A model generated the notes under the pieces. The model was not told where the DNA came from. It saw only the letters and a list, made by a program, of their open reading frames with translations, and searched no databases. From positions 62,001 to 126,000 of the forward strand of contig JAPWGK010000036.1 in the NCBI GenBank assembly GCA_029641185.1: a DNA stretch of 64,000 nucleotides, in the 5' to 3' direction. The position numbers and the translations under genes were made by a program. Below, piece after piece: positions 11,590-22,062 of the stretch. Source of the stretch: Pseudofabraea citricarpa (taxonomy: Eukaryota > Ascomycota > Leotiomycetes > Helotiales > Dermateaceae). Position 1 is the stretch's first letter, and each line of letters begins with the position of its first letter.

Positions 11590-12835
11590 TAGCCGGCCAA
11601 ACAGAGGTTAATGAGTAGGTATATCTTGGCAATACTGCTTTTATTCAACTACCTAGTATTTTATATAGCCTCCTCTAGCATCAATCATAGCCTGGTATCT
11701 CTCTCTCATAGAACCAACCAATTCCTTGATTCTCTCATGTATTATTGATTCCTAGGCCTCCTAAATAGCTCTGCGTAGCCGTGGATAAGATCTATAAACG
11801 TTAGGATAATATACTTGAATATAGTCTTTTATATTATCCCAGATTATCTCAATAGGACTTAAATCCGGGCTATTTACTAGCTATTCTAGTATAGGAATTC
11901 CAGCTGCCTGGATAACTGATCGTATAAACTTAGACGAGTAGCTAGAAGTATTATCTTGTTGAAATTTAAGATCAGGATATAAGGATATAATCTCGTCGAC
12001 TACAGGGATAATAATCCCAGAGTAGGAGCCCTCATTTATATTCTCCTAATCCTTCTCCTAAAACAAGCCTCTATGCCTCCCGTATTTCCCACTTATAGAG
12101 CCCTAGAATATCTACCCGATCCTCCTTTGATATCGAGGATTCGTATAATCTATATAGTAGACTTCTAAATCCCTAATTCTTCTTGTAACCCAGGTTCTTT
12201 TATGCCTCCCTGGTTACGTCCAGGTTTCGTCGCTCTAGAGGACAAGATCCCACTATTCCTGACTCTAATTTATATACTCCTGGGCCTAGGCAAGTCTTTC
12301 CTCTATATTCTTGTCGGACAAAGCGGGTTTTCGGCGTTCGACTCGTCGTATAAATCCCTCTTTCTTAAAAGCAGTACGTATAACTTTTTCTCCACAGTCG
12401 AAACTAAAGATCGAAGGAATCTGTAGCCAAGGAGTTTCCCTATTCTCTCGAGAGGCCGTAACCTATTCTATTAGCCTCTTCCTCTGTGGGGTATTCAGGA
12501 AAATATACCTTCCTGTTTTCTGCTTTTGAGGAGTTAACCTATTATTTAGAGCGTAGCAAACCTGCTTATACGTAAAGCCTATTTATAAGGCTATATCAGA
12601 TCTACTCTAGTTCGCGTCGAAGAATAAGGTCTATATTCGTAGTCTCTCATCTCGTGTAAGCTCGCGGTAGGCCTGCTTAGGCGTTGGGACTCGATATTAT
12701 GGTTCTATGCTTGATCTGAAGTTGTTAGTATAAAATTCAGTACAAAAGCGGCGGAGGAACACTAACGTTTAATAGGCTGACCACCCTTGTAAGCGAGGAA
12801 GGTGCTAGAAACCCATTAACCTCTGTTTCGCCGTA
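11590..12835 (-). mobile_element. Tc1/mariner element, inactive
   Basis: An element of about 1.25 kb with inverted ends: AAACAGAGGTTAATG at 11599-11613 and its exact complement at 12814-12828, flanked by TA at 11590-11591 and 12834-12835 as expected for Tc1 insertions. The outermost 12 to 14 bases of the two ends match imperfectly. The size is normal for the superfamily. Inside is a transposase relic on the minus strand. Confidence 0.85.
11653..12727 (-). pseudogene. Tc1-type transposase, broken by stop codons
   Basis: Read through stops on the minus strand, the sequence gives a DD34E transposase. There is an N-terminal HTH-like part (ELTRDERLRI, then DIAL.IGFTYKQVCYAL), the first Asp in SDETW (about 12230), the second in FQQDN (about 11955) and the catalytic Glu in SPDLSPIE (about 11850), with 34 residues between the second Asp and the Glu. 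The C-terminus has the common IDARGG ending. Several TAG/TAA codons stand where Trp or Gln is expected (for example just before the first catalytic Asp and between the second Asp and the Glu), consistent with RIP-type C to T changes. No functional product is expected. The 5' limit is approximate. Confidence 0.85.
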
Positions 12836-12955
12836 GAGGAAGTATAACATATATTATTTATATCACGTGGTCCGTGCACTGTGGCTAACACGTTAGGTAT
12901 CACCTTATTTCTATCGTCTATAATCTTTTATATTAACAACAACTAGTATATTATT

Positions 12956-14305
12956 ATGAACTGGTTCAAACAGACGTGACTTTCCCTTTGACCAAAATCT
13001 CAGGTGTATTTACTAAGGTTAACAGGCTGGCGAATGCCGTGGGAACGCAGGAACCGGAGTATGGCGCTGATGCGATACAAACAGTAACTGCCCAGGCAAG
13101 AACCACGGCCTACACCGAGTTGACAAAGAACGATTTGAAGTGGAAGGCTCTGGAGAGCACAAATGTAGAGACTCAGACATTCTACCTGATATCCGATGAA
13201 GGTAAAATCGCATCTGTCCAGATGATTTACAACAATGTGGCGTATGTCTGTCTGATCCTGTAGCCGGGATATGCCTACGCCCTAGCAAGACCATACTGAC
13301 ATCGATTGAAGCGGTCTACGAACGACCTGCCAGCTCAACGTCAAGATTTTCAACCACAGCGGTAATTCTGTTACCGATCATCTATGGCTTTCGGATCCCC
13401 TCGAGAACCATGGCTTTGACGAAGAGATGGTTTCGTTTTACGCCGACGGTCTTTCCATTGGTTTGAATGAGGAAGGTGACGAGTACACTATCAAAGCAGC
13501 TCGTAATGAGTCTGCCCTTATTAACATCGTCTTGAAGCGCGTTGCACCGGGCTTTCAGGTTGGGGAAAACGGAACAAGCTATTATGGAACGGATCCCGCG
13601 CATCCCTGGGGCGAGATGAGACATCGCTTTTGGCCTCGATGTACTGTCGCTGGGACAATCATCACACCAGAGAAAAACTATGATTTCCAAGGACGTGGTG
13701 TTTTCATCCATGCCCTTCAGGGAATGAAACCTCACCACGCTGCAGCAAAATGGAACTTCGTCACCTTCCAGACACCAACCTATTCAGCCCTGATGATGGA
13801 ATTCACCACTCCTCCGTCATATGGAACCACTTGCGTCAATGTTGGAGGTGTCGCCAAAGACGGTGAGATAATATATGCCGGAGCTACCAATACAGCGAGG
13901 CACATAGAATCGAAGGAAGACGAAGAAACTCTCTGGCTAGAGCCAACTTTCTCGGAGTTCACGTGGGAGGGAAAGAGCAAAAATGGTCATATTTCTGCGG
14001 TGCTGAGGGGACCTCTTGGGAATAGGAAAGACCGAGTCGACATCTTATCTCATATTCCAGGTGTAATCAAGTCGTTGGTTGGAGGAGTCGTCGGCACAAG
14101 ACCCTATATTTACCAGGTAGGAGTGTTGATTGCCGCCCCCTAGAATCCTCTCTGGACTCGTCAATCATCGAGTTACCAAATTCTAACATTAACATAGTTC
14201 TACAGCACCCCACAGGATTCTCTTGTTCTCTCTATTAAGGACGACGGCGCCGAAGCCATAGAAGAACAAGGAACACTCTTCTGCGAGACGACCTTCATAT
14301 TATAA
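12956..14305 (+). CDS. SVF1: Svf1-like ceramide-binding/stress survival protein
   Basis: Four exons: 12956-12975, 13026-13241, 13312-14116 and 14198-14305, 382 residues. After splicing the N-terminus reads MNWFKQTLANAVGTQEPEYG, typical of Svf1, followed by ETQTFYL, NVAGLRTTCQ and a lipocalin-like beta region (FYADGLSIGL, KNYDFQGRGVFIHALQGMKP, CVNVGGVAKDG), with an acidic-hydrophobic end (GTLFCETTFIL). Yeast Svf1 helps cells survive oxidative stress and has been described as carrying ceramide from ER to Golgi. The protein looks intact. Oddities are a 20-nt first exon and a GTGACT donor in intron 1 (a GTGAGT-like site with G5 replaced). The promoter is very short because the Tc1 relic ends 121 bp upstream. 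It could be a paralogue of a second SVF1 elsewhere. Confidence 0.9.
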
Positions 14306-15296
14306 TGGTCATATCGTATAATTCCGTCCTCTCATCAACCTCGACCCCCATTTGATCGACCAAGATCTCTCCTATAGGCCCCACCTGTGGATTCAACACC
14401 TACACGGTTCGGCCTTGACTATTTTCATATGTTGGAAAGGACAATGGAATATAGATATTGGTTTCAACCACCAGTATTCTAGAATTTTACATAATCAAAA
14501 CACTCTTTTACATCCTGATTTTTGCTACTAGTGATATAAATATATATATACTTGAACTCGTGACGTTCCTCTGACGATGGACGTATATCGTTACTGAAAT
14601 TTGTCTGGATGGATAACCCTCTTATCTAACTGGGTTCTAGGCTTGCAGTGTATTCGATATAATCCTTGTTTTTTTCGTGCTTCAATTATACAAATAATAT
14701 AATTCATAATTCCAAGCATCTGAAGCTTCCCCCCCCCCCAACCTGCCCAATATAACAATATCTTCATGTACTAAAAGCTTAGTGTTAGAACTATCTATGT
14801 ACTATTTGCTATATTGGTCCCGGGATCTAGATCCCTTTAAAGGGGCGGCTGCTTGGGTGGTCCTTCTCCTAAAGCTGCTGTGGCATGAGAAACACAGGGA
14901 TAATTTTGTTCTTTCGTCCAGAATATCTAGATAGCTTATGTGCTTGTAGTAGCAATGATGCCAAGCAACTGAGCATACGTTTAAAGACCGAGGTAGACCC
15001 CTCCTGTACGAAAGCATACCCTTGAGAGAGGTAGGGATTGGGGTGGGTAGATGGTACTAGATGCAATACCAAGAGGAGAACCCTTTACTCAAATCAAGGG
15101 GAGACCTACAAGTTATAATTGCACCTTTGTTGAAAAAGCTATGAAGACGGTATCTTGGAGTTATACCACGGCGGATATGCCACCGAACAAATCCCGTATG
15201 CTAAAGGACAGACTATATATCTCATATGAGGATTTGAATTCTTCGGCATGCCTACAATCTCCGCATTTGCACTTGTCTTCTTGGAATGATAACATC
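14306..15296. other. Intergenic, no gene seen
   Basis: The region between the convergent SVF1 and HsbA-like genes. It is AT-rich around 14500-14700, with a run of C at about 14731-14740. Small open frames on both strands lack codon continuity or family resemblance. Confidence 0.6.
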
Positions 15297-15918
15297 TTAA
15301 TCCGAATCATCTTCGCCATCAACCGCATCTTCACCTCCCTTAGCATTTGAATAGGCAGCCATGCAGTTATCAAATGCCTTTTTAGATCGTTTATCTAACC
15401 TTTCTCCGTCTTCCTCGAGGCTTGGTGGGGTCTTTGAGATCAACATATCGGCTAGAGCAAGACTAGTACCCTCAGACTTCTGGAGTTGTTTCTTCACCAG
15501 TCCTGATGCTTGTTAGTATGGGTTTGATCCATATTTTAGCTACAACGGGGGAGGATGAGATACCAGATACATGAAGTTTGTCAAAGGTAGGTTTATTGAC
15601 AATGGCGAAATCCATAAGCCCTTCAGTCAGATTAACGATACGGTCCATTTGGACAAGGATTTCCTTGGCTTCTGCTTCGGTTGGTTCTACCCCCTGTTCA
15701 ATATTATGTTAAACATTGATTCAGATTAGAGTAGTATGACATGAACATACGTTGTAATCCTTGATTCCTTTCTTCATGGTATTATTAATCGAGTTTCCCT
15801 TTCTTGCAAGTTTAATAACGTCCTTGACTGTCATAGATGCAGCTCCCTTGGCAGCAATCGCATTGATTTTTGTCAGCTTTCGCTCGACATCGTCGAGACA
15901 TTTGTGGACTTTGTCCAT
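15297..15918 (-). CDS. HsbA-like (hydrophobic surface-binding) protein
   Basis: Three exons, 15751-15918, 15564-15693 and 15503-exclusive 15297-15502, give 167 residues. The introns are 57 nt (GTATGT...CAG) and 61 nt (GTATCT, branch ACTAAC, CAG). The spliced protein is helical and shows the HsbA/galactomannoprotein pattern: a helix with VQMDRIVNLTEGLMDF, then KPTFDKLHVSGLVKKQL, LALADMLISKTP and a last helix ending AFDNCMAAYSNA, with an acidic tail. HsbA-type proteins are normally secreted, bind hydrophobic surfaces and can recruit cutinase. Here no signal peptide follows the chosen ATG (MDKVHKCLDD), and the open frame upstream to about 16068 does not supply a clear one. Either a 5' exon is missed or the N-terminus is degenerate. 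The family call is by pattern and moderately sure. Confidence 0.55.
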
Positions 15919-16924
15919 GATGTAAAGATGAAAATTGTACCCAAAGGAGGTGGGGATGTAAATGCGGCAATGATCTGGATACACAAAAGTGATTTCAATA
16001 ATGGAACTGAAAACTATGCTGTTTATCTGTGTGACGAAGAAGACCTTTATATAAATGTTCTCTTCCACCAGGTGGACACTCTGATCCGCGTTCGACTGTG
16101 GCGTTAGACACTACTATACATAACACGAAGAAAAGAATCTTGCGAAGACTGATCCAACCTGAAGAAACCAAGCTAGCCCCAGCTACAATGCACGTCAGTT
16201 TCTCTCTACGAGAATATCCACACCTCTAAAGTAGCGAAACAAAACTTCCGAGTCCCAAGAAAGCAAAAGCATGGCATTTATCTGAGAGCTCGCGTAATGC
16301 TGAGTTGCACAAATCGCATGGCGAGCATCATCTTTAGTCTTTACGTTTGAACGCCACAATAAGCATGGACATGTCAAGTCCAGAGCCCCATTTGATCCAT
16401 TTCAGGATTTCTATTACTGGCATTGGAACTAGCGGGGAAATATGCATATTGCGAACACTTAGCGAGAGCACTCGTGCTTGCTTCTAGTTTCTTGCGATGA
16501 CATACCGTTCGCTGCACTGGACGTTTCGTCGGGTCGTCGTAAGAGCCCGCCTCATAAAATCCATGAATCAGGTCTTGGTTGATGTGTTTTAGAGCGCTCT
16601 TCCGCTGTCTTTCTATTTTGACCAAGTCTAAGGGCGCGATTTCCTTCTGCAGATAGTGGGATGGGGATAGGGATAGGGATGGGAAGAGGACTTTTTCGAG
16701 ATTTAATTTCCCCTTCATTCCATGTACTGTGATGGTTCTTCCTGGCACGAGCTCCTGAAGGTCGGTGTCGAGGATGCAGTATGATTTGACTTGATCCTGA
16801 ATTGGATTTTGAGTGAAGGTTGTTGACTGGATTATTAGAGACAGCTAGAGTCAAGCCCGCGAAAAAGATGCGCTTAATATCCACTAATCGCCAACAAAAC
16901 GAAAAACTCTTAACATAAGACTAA
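15919..16924. other. Intergenic with an unassigned open frame
   Basis: On the minus strand an open frame runs from about 16823 to 16374 (about 150 codons, no clear ATG; the in-frame candidate start is GTG at 16748). It contains a charged stretch but matches no family I know. It overlaps a GGGATA-type hexamer repeat (about 16656-16682). It may be the 3' UTR of the helicase gene that ends at 16925. No supported gene. Confidence 0.3.
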
Positions 16925-18435
16925 TTAACCCTCCTCTCTATCCATCTCATCTCTACCCCTCTTTCCGCCCTTTGCTCCATCCTTCGGCCTTCTACCCTTG
17001 AGGGTAGCACCCTTCTTTCCTCTATCCTCATGAAGGTTCTTCATCTCATTTCTGGCATGTCTCTGAGCTTCCTCAACCCTCGATTTAAACACCATTACCT
17101 CATCCTTGACTGTGTCGTATTCTTTCTGCTTCTTACCCAGCGCAGCCTCGATTCTCAACCAGATCTCAACATCGTACTGCGTGACGACAGATATAGCATG
17201 TCCAGATTTTCCTGCTCTGGCTGTTCGTCCAACACGATGAATATAAGTCTTGCTATCAGGCGGAAGATCATAGTTCAACACCACATCCACAGAAGGGATA
17301 TCGAGGCCACGAGCAGCCACATCAGTTGCGACAAGAATCTCCCTCGAGCCAGCCCGGAACTTGTTAAGTGCTCCTAGACGCGAAGATTGTGAAAGTTGAC
17401 CATGCAGAGGAATGGCACCAAAGCCAAGAGTTCTTAATAAAATGGCTAGTCTCTGAGTCTCATTGACTGTTCTAGTAAAAACAATTGCTGACTGTCCAGC
17501 AAATTCGTTGAGCAGATAGACCAGATACGTATCTTTGTGAGGATGTGGTATAAAGACATAGCTCTGGAGTAAGGTTGAGACAGTCTGATATTTGTTGGTG
17601 CTGATACTGACCCGCAGAGGATCCTTCAAACTGGCTCTTTGTAAACTTTCGACCTTAGAGCTGATGGTTGCAGAAAATAAATATGTTCGTCGTTCTCGGG
17701 GGAGGACTTTCAAAATCTTGTCTAGAATAGGCCCAAAGTCGAGATCGAGGAGTCTGTCTGCTTCATCCATGACCAAATATTTCAACGTTCGTAGAGAGAA
17801 TCCCTTTGTATTTTCTAGATGATCCAGCAATCGACCAGGTGTGGCAACGACAATATGAGGTTTCTTGCCAAGCGCAATTGCCTGAGGAACCATATCCATT
17901 CCTCCGACAATGACTGCGCATCTTACTGATATGAGTGAACCAAGTGCCTCGAATTGTTGTGAGATCTGGTACGCTAACTCGCGCGTTGGTGCTAGAACGA
18001 GCCCGAAGAGAGGCTGGGGCTTGTCGAGTAGGGCCTGAAGAATTGGGAGGGCGAATGCTGCTGTTTTCCCACTGCCAGTCTCTGCAAGACCAATCAAATC
18101 TCGACCCTGGAGTGCCAAAGGTATCGATTCAGCTTGGATGGGAGTTGGGGCTTTGTATCCCAGCGCAGAACAAGCTTCGCATAACGAGTCGATGATACCC
18201 TGAAGATGGTTAATCAATGTTTCGTTTTTTATTTAAAAAGTCCTACCAGATCCTTGAACGTCTTTGGGGCCGCCTTATTTGCTGGTGTTTGAAGTTCAGC
18301 GATCGCAAGTTCAGGTGTTGAGGCTTTGGATTCTGATCCCGACTCAGGTTCAGCTGGTCCTGTGAGTTTCTTTGCCTTCTTCATCAGACCTGATGGGACG
18401 CTCCTATCAACCTTTCTCCTCTTAACCGAAGACAT
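16925..18435 (-). CDS. RRP3: DEAD-box rRNA helicase Rrp3
   Basis: Two exons (18247-18435 and 16925-18199; 47-nt intron), 487 residues. The DEAD-box motifs are all present: Q motif near 82-95, AETGSGKT 102-109, PTRELAYQ 134-141, TPGR about 183, DEAD 208-211, SAT 239-241, ARGLDIP and HRVGRTAR near 365. The Lys/Arg-rich tail ([19 protein letters not shown]) fits a nucleolar protein. Rrp3 unwinds pre-rRNA in early cleavages leading to 18S rRNA. The basic N-terminus ([10 protein letters not shown]) and overall length match fungal Rrp3 better than other DEAD-box proteins. It is divergent from SSF1, another ribosome-assembly gene, suggesting shared control. Confidence 0.93.
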
Positions 18436-18674
18436 TTTGTTAATAGGTTTGGAGAGGATCGGGCAGGCACAGAGATGGTGATGGTGATGGTGGTGGTGGT
18501 GGTGGGTGGTAGTGGTAACCGTGCGCACGCTTATATATGGAAGAAAAATAAAACCTTATCGAGGTTCCGCTTCTGATTGGCCGATGTTAGCCTTAGCTAG
18601 GTACCTAGATAGATGGCGCAAAAAAGTTCTGATCTCGAACTTCCGCAATCTACAACACACCAAAATCCGCAATT
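18436..18674. promoter_or_regulatory. Bidirectional RRP3-SSF1 promoter
   Basis: A 239-bp gap between two start codons facing away from each other. It contains a GATGGT/GGT microsatellite (about 18475-18513), a TATATATGG run near 18531 and a CCAAT box in inverse orientation (ATTGG, 18577-18581). Transcription start sites cannot be placed. Confidence 0.6.
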
Positions 18675-20074
18675 ATGGCCAGGAGACGAACAAAAAAACG
18701 CACGCATGTTGGCGCCATCAACAATGGACCGCAGGGGAAACCAGTTAGTGCCAATCAAGTATCGCGGGCTCCTAAGAGCATGGTGATTCGAATTGGTGCT
18801 GGTGAGGTTGGGCCAAGTGTGAGCCAGCTGGTCAAGGACGTACGACAGATGATGGAGCCTGGCACGGCTGCGAGACTAAAAGAACGAAGAGCAAATCGAC
18901 TGAGGGATTATATCACTATGGCTGGTCCTTTGGGGGTCAGCCATCTCATGCTCTTCTCAAGATCAGCAACAGGAAATACCAATTTGCGCCTTGCTCTCAC
19001 GCCTCGAGGACCGACACTGCATTTCCATGTGGAAAAGTATTCTCTGTGCAAGGATGTCAGGCATGCGTTGAAGCATCCGAAGGGCGGCGGAAAAGAATAT
19101 CTCACAGCTCCATTGGTATGTTTGTGACGCACTTAGGCTCGTGAAAATGCTAACCACCGCAGCTTGTTATGAATAATTTCACCTCTCCCCCTTCTGAGTC
19201 AGACTCGAAGAACAAGATCCCCAAGCATCTCGAATCTCTAACTACAACCATCTTCCAATCACTCTTCCCTCCAATCTCACCACAAACCACCCCTCTCTCT
19301 TCAATTCGTAGAGTGCTACTATTAAATCGCGAGCCTACCGAAGATGGCGAGGATGGCACATATACCTTGAATTTGCGACACTATGCTATCACCACAAAGC
19401 GGACAGGTTTGTCAAAACCTCTCCGGAGGTTAAATGCAGCCGAAAAATTGCTGCACTCCCAAACTACTAAAAGCAAGAGAGGCGGACTACCGAACCTGGG
19501 AAAGCTGGAGGATATTGCAGATTATATGATTGGGGGCGAAGGGGATGGTTACATGACAGACGCAACGAGTGGAAGCGAGGTGGATACAGATGCAGAAGTT
19601 GAGGTCGTTGAGACCAAAACTCGTCGAGTCCTTTCTAAAAGACAACAAGAGCGACCTAGAAAATCCGATGGCAAGGGGGCCCAAGGCGGTGCTGAAAAGC
19701 GCGCTGTCAAGCTCATCGAGCTAGGTCCGAGAATGAAGCTCCGCATGACAAAGGTAGAGGAGGGTATTTGTGGGGGTAAGATCATGTGGCACGAGTATAT
19801 TCACAAATCAAAGGAAGAAGTTAAGCAGCTTGACAAAGTTTGGGAAAAGAGACGGCAGGAGAAGGAGCTGAGAAAGAAGACACAGAAGGAAAATGTAGAG
19901 AAGAAGAAAAAGGCCAAGGGCGGAAAGGACGACGACGACGAGGATGAGGATGAAATGATGGACGACGAATGGGATAGTGAGGGACTTGCAGGCGATGGGG
20001 AAATGGAGATGAACGAGGACATGGAGCAAAATGGGGAGTGGGAAGATGAGCAAGAGGAGATTGCTGCAGGTTGA
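18675..20074 (+). CDS. SSF1: Brix-domain ribosome assembly factor Ssf1 (Peter Pan)
   Basis: Two exons (18675-19115 and 19163-20074; 47-nt intron with GCTAAC branch), 450 residues. It begins MARRRTKKRTHV, typical of Ssf1/Ppan. The Brix domain follows (about 30-310), with the conserved KSMVIRIGAGEVGPSVSQLV stretch, DYITMAGPLGVSHLMLFS, NLRLALTPRGPTLHFHV and, near the end, RAVKLIELGPRMKLRMTKVEEG. The C-terminus is a Lys-rich coiled coil followed by an Asp/Glu tract (DDDDEDEDE). Ssf1 acts in the nucleolus in 60S subunit assembly with Rrp15 and Rrp14. It is divergent from RRP3. Confidence 0.95.
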
Positions 20075-22062
20075 AGTAGTATAACGCTGGAATCAAAAGC
20101 ATGCAATTTGACAACTCTCTTGTGGCCTGAATACATGGTTAGGACTGGGAAGTGATACACTATCTACCTCATTGATATTGTAGAGCTACTCTTGATAGCT
20201 TGAGTAGAATTGTATGAGCTCAATTGTCCCTATGTTACGTGCAGATTCTACTAGAACAAGCCACAACGACGGAAATGGACATTTGACGTTGCAATAAAGT
20301 TAGAGCCCAAGAACACCTAAGAATAACGAGGCGACTGGTGATGAGATGCGATGCAATGTGATGTGATGGTCGGAAAATTATGCGCCGCTCCGGGATGGAC
20401 AAGATGCTTATTACTTGGATGCCCAGAGGAGGAATATTCATGTTAGTTCTCACAATGTTCCAAAGATGTTCCAAAGACAACCTCAAGGATACAACATCTA
20501 TCAGATGCCTCCGAACTCGACCCTCAAGATAACGAAGAGGAACCAAGTTCCTTCAGGTCCTCCTCCTCCTCCTCCTTCTCCTCATCCTCCCTCGGGAAAG
20601 TGGTTTCGCAGCAGACAGGACGAACACCGGCTCCGCCATCTCACCTTTCCCTCCCGGGCCTCTCTGTATCTCCTCGCACTCCTCTAAGAGTAACGAGATC
20701 GAGTCAAGTCCCGAAGCGCTGTTCTGGCTTGCATGCGTAAACGCAAGGAAGGGAGGTCGAGTGGGGGTGTGAGTGGGGAGACGCTGCAATCTTGACGACC
20801 AAAGCAAGATCAAGCCTCGTGGCTCAATTCTGTCTCGAGCAACTGAAATCCGCATCCTCTGAAGCTGGCTATCGCACCTATGGTTGTGCTTGCATTGGCC
20901 CCCAATCAGAAGTAATCTCCAAGCAGATTCCCTTTCATTCGCCTCTCAACATCCGGGCCGAATCCTTCCCAGTACAAACCTTGCTTTTCTCGCTTCAGAA
21001 GAATATGGGGGATGAAGCACGAGCAGGCCAACGGAGCGGCCGAATTATTGCATTTTGCCTCCGCAGCAGGCCACCGGCAGGAGGGAGTCTCACGTGCTGG
21101 GGGAGGAAGGACTACCGTACTGTACTGTACAGTACCTGGAGCAGTTCTACGGTAGTGGAGCCATCAAGGTCGGCTGGTCGTCAGGGTCAGGTCAGGCCAG
21201 GCCAGGTCAGGGTGAGGGTTGCTAAAGTACAGACCACCACCAGTACAGCATCGTACGGTACCTACAGACAGGTCGGCCAAGGATGATACTGTACTGTATT
21301 ATTGAGTACCGTATCTATCCCCTGCCCTGTCGTCCGCATCCTTCGATTGTTCTTCTGGAAGAAAAGAAGCGAACCCAGCCAGCATCAAGATTCAAGACAT
21401 CACATCAGCAATGAAATGGATGCAGTAGCACGGCTACCCCGAGGCCACCATGGCCAAAAAGGGTTCAGCCTTATCAGCGACCCAGTCCAATTGCCATCCT
21501 TTCATACCCGCCAGATGCTGGAAATCCTACCGTACAGTACTTTACTGAAACCCTTATCGGAGAATGTGCGCCACCCGTTGATCCGTGAGGCTCTCCGCTG
21601 ATCAGTAACTGGGTTCTCTGCCACCACAAGGATCGTGCCTCCATACGGTACTCGAGCAGCTCTTGGGACCTTCCCTGCGTTCCCCGCCTCAAGCTCCTCA
21701 GGGAATTGCGCTAGCATCTTGGTACCGTCAGGCTAGTGCTTTGAAAGGATTTTCTCAGATAGTCGAAAGCATTGTCATTGGCCCAGAGGGCAGTGATGTA
21801 AAGTCTGTTGATAATCTCCTGGTGCCAGACGAGACAATGAATGATGATGATGATGATGATGGTACGAGTCCTACAACCGTTTTGGCGTAGGGGAGGGAGC
21901 AAGCTGCCAGTCTACCGTCTGCCGGCGGGACTAAGCAGCCCTTGGTCGACCACACACGACGTAGGTTAAATACTATCGTATATCCCCCCCCTCCTCGGTG
22001 GAAACCCCCTCCATCTCCCAAACGACCAGCTTCTTCTCTTCGAGCTTCGACAATAACTCAAG
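20075..22062. promoter_or_regulatory. Long upstream region of the permease gene
   Basis: Nearly 2 kb with no gene I can support. It holds a TCC tract (about 20558-20585), CAGG/GGTCA-type short repeats (about 21183-21215), an ATG tandem (about 21841-21860), and a cluster of GTAC-based palindromes. The best is GTACTGTACAGTAC at 21122-21135, with related words near 21113, 21251, 21288, 21305, 21528 and 21647. A pyrimidine-rich stretch (22005-22060) precedes the start codon. A long 5' leader with regulatory sites is likely (inference). Confidence 0.5.

Noticed and set aside
16651..16685. Interstitial telomere
   Set aside because: The unit is GGGATA-like rather than TTAGGG, and only a few copies exist.
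19801..20160. Several minus-strand open frames opposite the SSF1 tail
   Set aside because: They are shadows of the Glu/Lys/Asp-rich coding sequence.
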